From CAYWNA01 sp964459305 (lineage in GTDB: Bacteria > Planctomycetota > Planctomycetia > Pirellulales > Pirellulaceae), in contig CAYWNA010000010.1 of NCBI GenBank assembly GCA_964459305.1, forward strand, positions 54,516 to 118,515: a stretch of DNA of 64,000 bases. The letters run 5' to 3'. Within the stretch, counting starts at the first letter, position 1. Each line of letters opens with the position of its first letter. Both the position numbers and the translations under genes were made by a program. The notes beneath the pieces were generated by a model. The model searched no databases and had not been told where the DNA came from. It saw nothing but the letters and a program-made list of their open reading frames with translations. Shown here one piece after another: positions 61,888 through 64,000 of this stretch.

Positions 61888-62727
61888 ATGACCAACGTTA
61901 CATTCGCCTCGGACACGGCAATCGCTCGAAACACCAACGGCAACACTCTACTGAACAGCTTCCTTGCCGTCGACAACCCGCCTTCTGCCGCGCCGTCGTC
62001 CGTGAAGGCCACGTCCGATCCGAAACCCGCCGAGTCGCTTTTGTGTGCCGAGAGGCTGTTCAAGAGCTACAATAAGGGCAAACACATCATCCCCGTGCTG
62101 CGAGGCGTGGATTTCCGCGTACGCCGCGGCGAATTCGTGGCCATTGTGGGGCAGAGCGGGTCTGGGAAGAGCACGCTATTGCATCTGCTGGGAACGCTGG
62201 ACGAACCCGACGCCGGCGAGATCCATTTCGAAGGCAACCGCATCGACAACCTGCCTTCGCAATCGCGCGACGTGTTGCGCAACCGGCACTTCGGCATGAT
62301 TTTCCAGTTCTATCACCTGCTGCCCGAGCTAACGACATTGGAAAACGTGCTCATACCGCGAATGATTTCGGACGGCGTCTTTCGCTACTGGTCCAACAAG
62401 CGGAAGCATTCCGAGCGAGCCAAACACCTCCTGGAAATGGTTGGGCTTTCGCATCGGCTAACTCACAAGCCGACAGAACTTTCCGGCGGAGAAATGCAGC
62501 GAGCCGCAATCGCCCGATCTCTCGTCGCAGAACCCCAGTTGCTCCTGGCCGACGAGCCGACCGGCAATCTCGACCGGCAGACCGGTGAGGAAATCTTAGA
62601 GCTGCTGCGAACCTTGAACCGCGAGCAGAACCTCACTATAGTCATGGTGACGCACGACGGCGCCATCGCCGGTCGCGCCGACCGTATTGTGCGGTTGGAC
62701 GAAGGACTGGTCGAGCGGGTCGCGTGA
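61888..62727 (+). CDS. lolD: LolD-like ABC transporter ATP-binding protein
   Basis: 279 residues. Walker A VGQSGSGKSTLLHLLG (~87), signature LSGGEMQRAAIARSLV, Walker B LLLADEPTGNLD, and H-loop VMVTHDGAIAG are all present. The phrase GTLDEPDAGEIHFEG and ELTTLENVLIPRM fit the LolD/MacB group. A ~50-residue N-terminal extension (ending about KPAESLLCAE) is longer than in typical 230-residue LolD. It energises the permease encoded 136 bp upstream. Confidence 0.95.
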   Translation: MTNVTFASDTAIARNTNGNTLLNSFLAVDNPPSAAPSSVKATSDPKPAESLLCAERLFKSYNKGKHIIPVLRGVDFRVRRGEFVAIVGQSGSGKSTLLHLLGTLDEPDAGEIHFEGNRIDNLPSQSRDVLRNRHFGMIFQFYHLLPELTTLENVLIPRMISDGVFRYWSNKRKHSERAKHLLEMVGLSHRLTHKPTELSGGEMQRAAIARSLVAEPQLLLADEPTGNLDRQTGEEILELLRTLNREQNLTIVMVTHDGAIAGRADRIVRLDEGLVERVA

Positions 62728-62792
62728 CGTGATCGCTGCAGAATTGCCGATTGCCGACTGAAATCGCCATGTCGGTACCCAGTAAGAATTCC

Positions 62793-62812
62793 GTAGGGCG
62801 GATTGCCAATCC
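62793..62812 (+). repeat. Half element of the GTAGGGCGGATTGCC family
   Basis: GTAGGGCGGATTGCCAATCC resembles the left arm at 19442-19468 but the matching right arm is reduced to a few bases. Confidence 0.6.
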
Positions 62813-62920
62813 CTCCCACAGTAGAATAATGCAGCTACGGGGTGTATTCTGTCGATCTAGATCGTTTTCCGCTTTCGCCGGATTTGTCGTCAACCTCCAA
62901 TCGCCGAAGTGAAACACGCC

Positions 62921-63778
62921 ATGTCTCTGAAAATCTACATCAGCGGTCAACTGTACGATAAAGAGAATGCTAAGGTCAGCGTATACGATCACGGTCTGCT
63001 CTACGGCGACGGCGTGTTCGAAGGGATGCGCATCTACGACGGCAAGGTCTTCCGGCTGGAGCAGCATCTGGACCGGCTGTGGAATTCGGCCAAGGCCATC
63101 TGGCTACAGATTCCCATCTCGCCCGATGAAATGGCAGAAGCGGTCAACACCACCGTGAAGACCAACGGGATCGACGACGGATATGTCCGCCTGGTAGTGA
63201 CCCGCGGGGCGGGGACGCTCGGCCTGGACCCGAACAAGACCAGCGATCCGCAAGTGATCGTCATCGCCGATCACATCGAGTTGTATCCGAAAGAGTTCTA
63301 TGAGAATGGCCTGGAGATCGTCACGGTCAGCACGCTCCGCAACCACCCAGCCGCGGTCAATCCTCGCATCAAGTCGCTCAACTACCTGAACAACATCCTC
63401 GCCAAAATCGAGGGCTTGCAGGCCGGCTGTATTGAAGCCTTGATGTTGAACCATAAGGGCGAGGTCGCTGAGTGCACGGGCGATAACATTTTTCTGCTGT
63501 CCCACGGCCAACTGCTCACTCCGCCGATCGATGCCGGAATTCTCGAAGGTATTACACGGGCCGTTGTCATCGAACTGGCCGGCGAGGAGAACATTCCGGT
63601 CCGGGAGATTCCGCTGACAAGACATGACGTATACATTGCCGATGAGTGCTTCCTGACGGGCAGCGCGGCCGAGATCGTTCCCGTCGTGAAGGTAGACAGC
63701 CGGCAGATCGGCGACGGTAAACCCGGTACCGTCACTCGCCGGCTGTTGGGACGATTCCACGAGACAACACGCAGTTAG
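62921..63778 (+). CDS. ilvE: Branched-chain amino-acid aminotransferase (class IV)
   Basis: 285 residues from the ATG at 62921; a GTG four codons upstream is possible. Class IV fold-type IV PLP enzyme: VSVYDHGLLYGDGVFEGMRI at the start and the PLP-binding Lys151 in PRIKSLNYLNNIL. LMLNHKGEVAECTGDNIFLL and GILEGITRAVVIELA follow. DHG-LLYGDGVFE and GDNIF fit branched-chain transaminase rather than D-amino-acid transaminase, though the two are close. It transfers amino groups between glutamate and branched-chain 2-oxo acids. The stop is followed within 3 bp by a palindromic element. Confidence 0.93.
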   Translation: MSLKIYISGQLYDKENAKVSVYDHGLLYGDGVFEGMRIYDGKVFRLEQHLDRLWNSAKAIWLQIPISPDEMAEAVNTTVKTNGIDDGYVRLVVTRGAGTLGLDPNKTSDPQVIVIADHIELYPKEFYENGLEIVTVSTLRNHPAAVNPRIKSLNYLNNILAKIEGLQAGCIEALMLNHKGEVAECTGDNIFLLSHGQLLTPPIDAGILEGITRAVVIELAGEENIPVREIPLTRHDVYIADECFLTGSAAEIVPVVKVDSRQIGDGKPGTVTRRLLGRFHETTRS

Positions 63779-63780
63779 TT

Positions 63781-63910
63781 GAGGGTGTCCGGGAATTCGA
63801 CACGCGATAATCTGCGGTTTTCGGGAGGGCGAGGCTCCTGCCGAGCAGCGCGTCAGTGCCAGAAACGCGGCTCAGCAGGAGCTTCGCCCTCCCAGTTCCC
63901 GGACACCCTC
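63781..63910. repeat. Palindromic element, GGGAGGGCGAGGCTCC family, copy 2
   Basis: Outer arms GAGGGTGTCCGGG and CCCGGACACCCTC are exact complements. Inner arms CGGGAGGGCGAGGCTCCTGC and GCAGGAGCTTCGCCCTCCC match copy 1 at 9797-9919. It may serve as a transcription stop for ilvE. Confidence 0.88.
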
Positions 63911-63948
63911 AGTTAGTTTGGACAGCGCTACTTTGAGCTGATAATTCC

Positions 63949-64000
63949 TAACCCGAAGCGTTAGCGAGGGACTTGCCGCGACGTATTTCCTCGCTTACGC
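63949..64000. repeat. Palindromic element cut by the window end
   Basis: Left arm TAACCCGAAGCGTTAGCGAG... at 63949-63969 and the start of the right arm CCTCGCTTACGC at 63989-64000. It belongs to the family at 13425-13489. Confidence 0.75.

Noticed and set aside
1..64000. CRISPR arrays, tRNA or rRNA genes, insertion sequences
   Set aside because: No regularly spaced identical repeats, cloverleaf-like sequence, rRNA motif or transposase was found on reading both strands by eye; a dedicated search could still find a missed tRNA.

Overview
The window looks like a chromosomal segment of a planctomycete, probably of the Pirellulales type. The support is a DUF1559 pilin-like protein with an H-X9-DG tail, two secreted sulfatases beside a sialidase-like protein and an NHL-repeat protein, the remains of a planctomycete-style ECF sigma factor next to a zinc-finger Ser/Thr kinase, a YCF48-type BNR protein, very large envelope proteins, GC-rich DNA, and many short palindromic elements in the gaps. 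I see no rRNA, tRNA, CRISPR array, transposase or phage gene.

Layout. 1-2.4 kb (minus): DUF1559 protein and an exported terpene-cyclase-fold protein. 2.7-5.6 kb (plus): histidine kinase and its sigma-54-type response regulator. 5.8-9.7 kb (plus): sialidase-like, NHL-repeat and sulfatase genes, an exported catabolic cluster. 9.9-12.6 kb: divergent CDF metal exporter and parallel beta-helix protein. 12.9-16.5 kb: a decayed zone with truncated ECF and kinase pseudogenes, a Uma2 gene between 43-bp direct repeats, and about 1.2 kb without genes. 16.5-19.4 kb: divergent aldo/keto reductase and gamma-glutamyltransferase. 19.5-23.2 kb (minus): glgC, asnB and a small membrane protein. 23.4-24.7 kb: a coiled-coil protein bracketed by two inverted copies of a ~138-bp element. 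24.8-28.0 kb (minus): a 1059-residue mosaic protein.

28.1-34.2 kb (plus): two enlarged signal peptidases, an LptB-like ATPase and a sodium/solute symporter. 34.2-40.6 kb (minus): a second sulfatase, a class I glutamine amidotransferase, a single-domain response regulator and a TPR protein. 40.9 kb: a small ORF that looks like an internally deleted Uma2-family gene behind a palindromic promoter. 41.5-53.0 kb (plus): an 11.5-kb two-gene unit encoding 1165- and 2676-residue envelope proteins built from three copies of one ~1100-residue module. This is the most unusual object here and I do not recognise its function. 53.1-64.0 kb: a three-domain Aas-type phospholipid-repair enzyme (minus), two small membrane proteins, a CbiX-like chelatase (minus), then lysS, a LolC/E-like permease, LolD and a branched-chain aminotransferase (plus).

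How the genes fit together. The recurring theme is envelope and export: many products have signal peptides, and lipoprotein sorting (Lol), LPS transport (LptB), signal peptidases and phospholipid re-acylation lie within the same 35 kb. Gaps between genes are repeatedly filled by palindromic elements of at least ten sequence families, several present twice in the window and one read through inside the 5' end of the giant gene.
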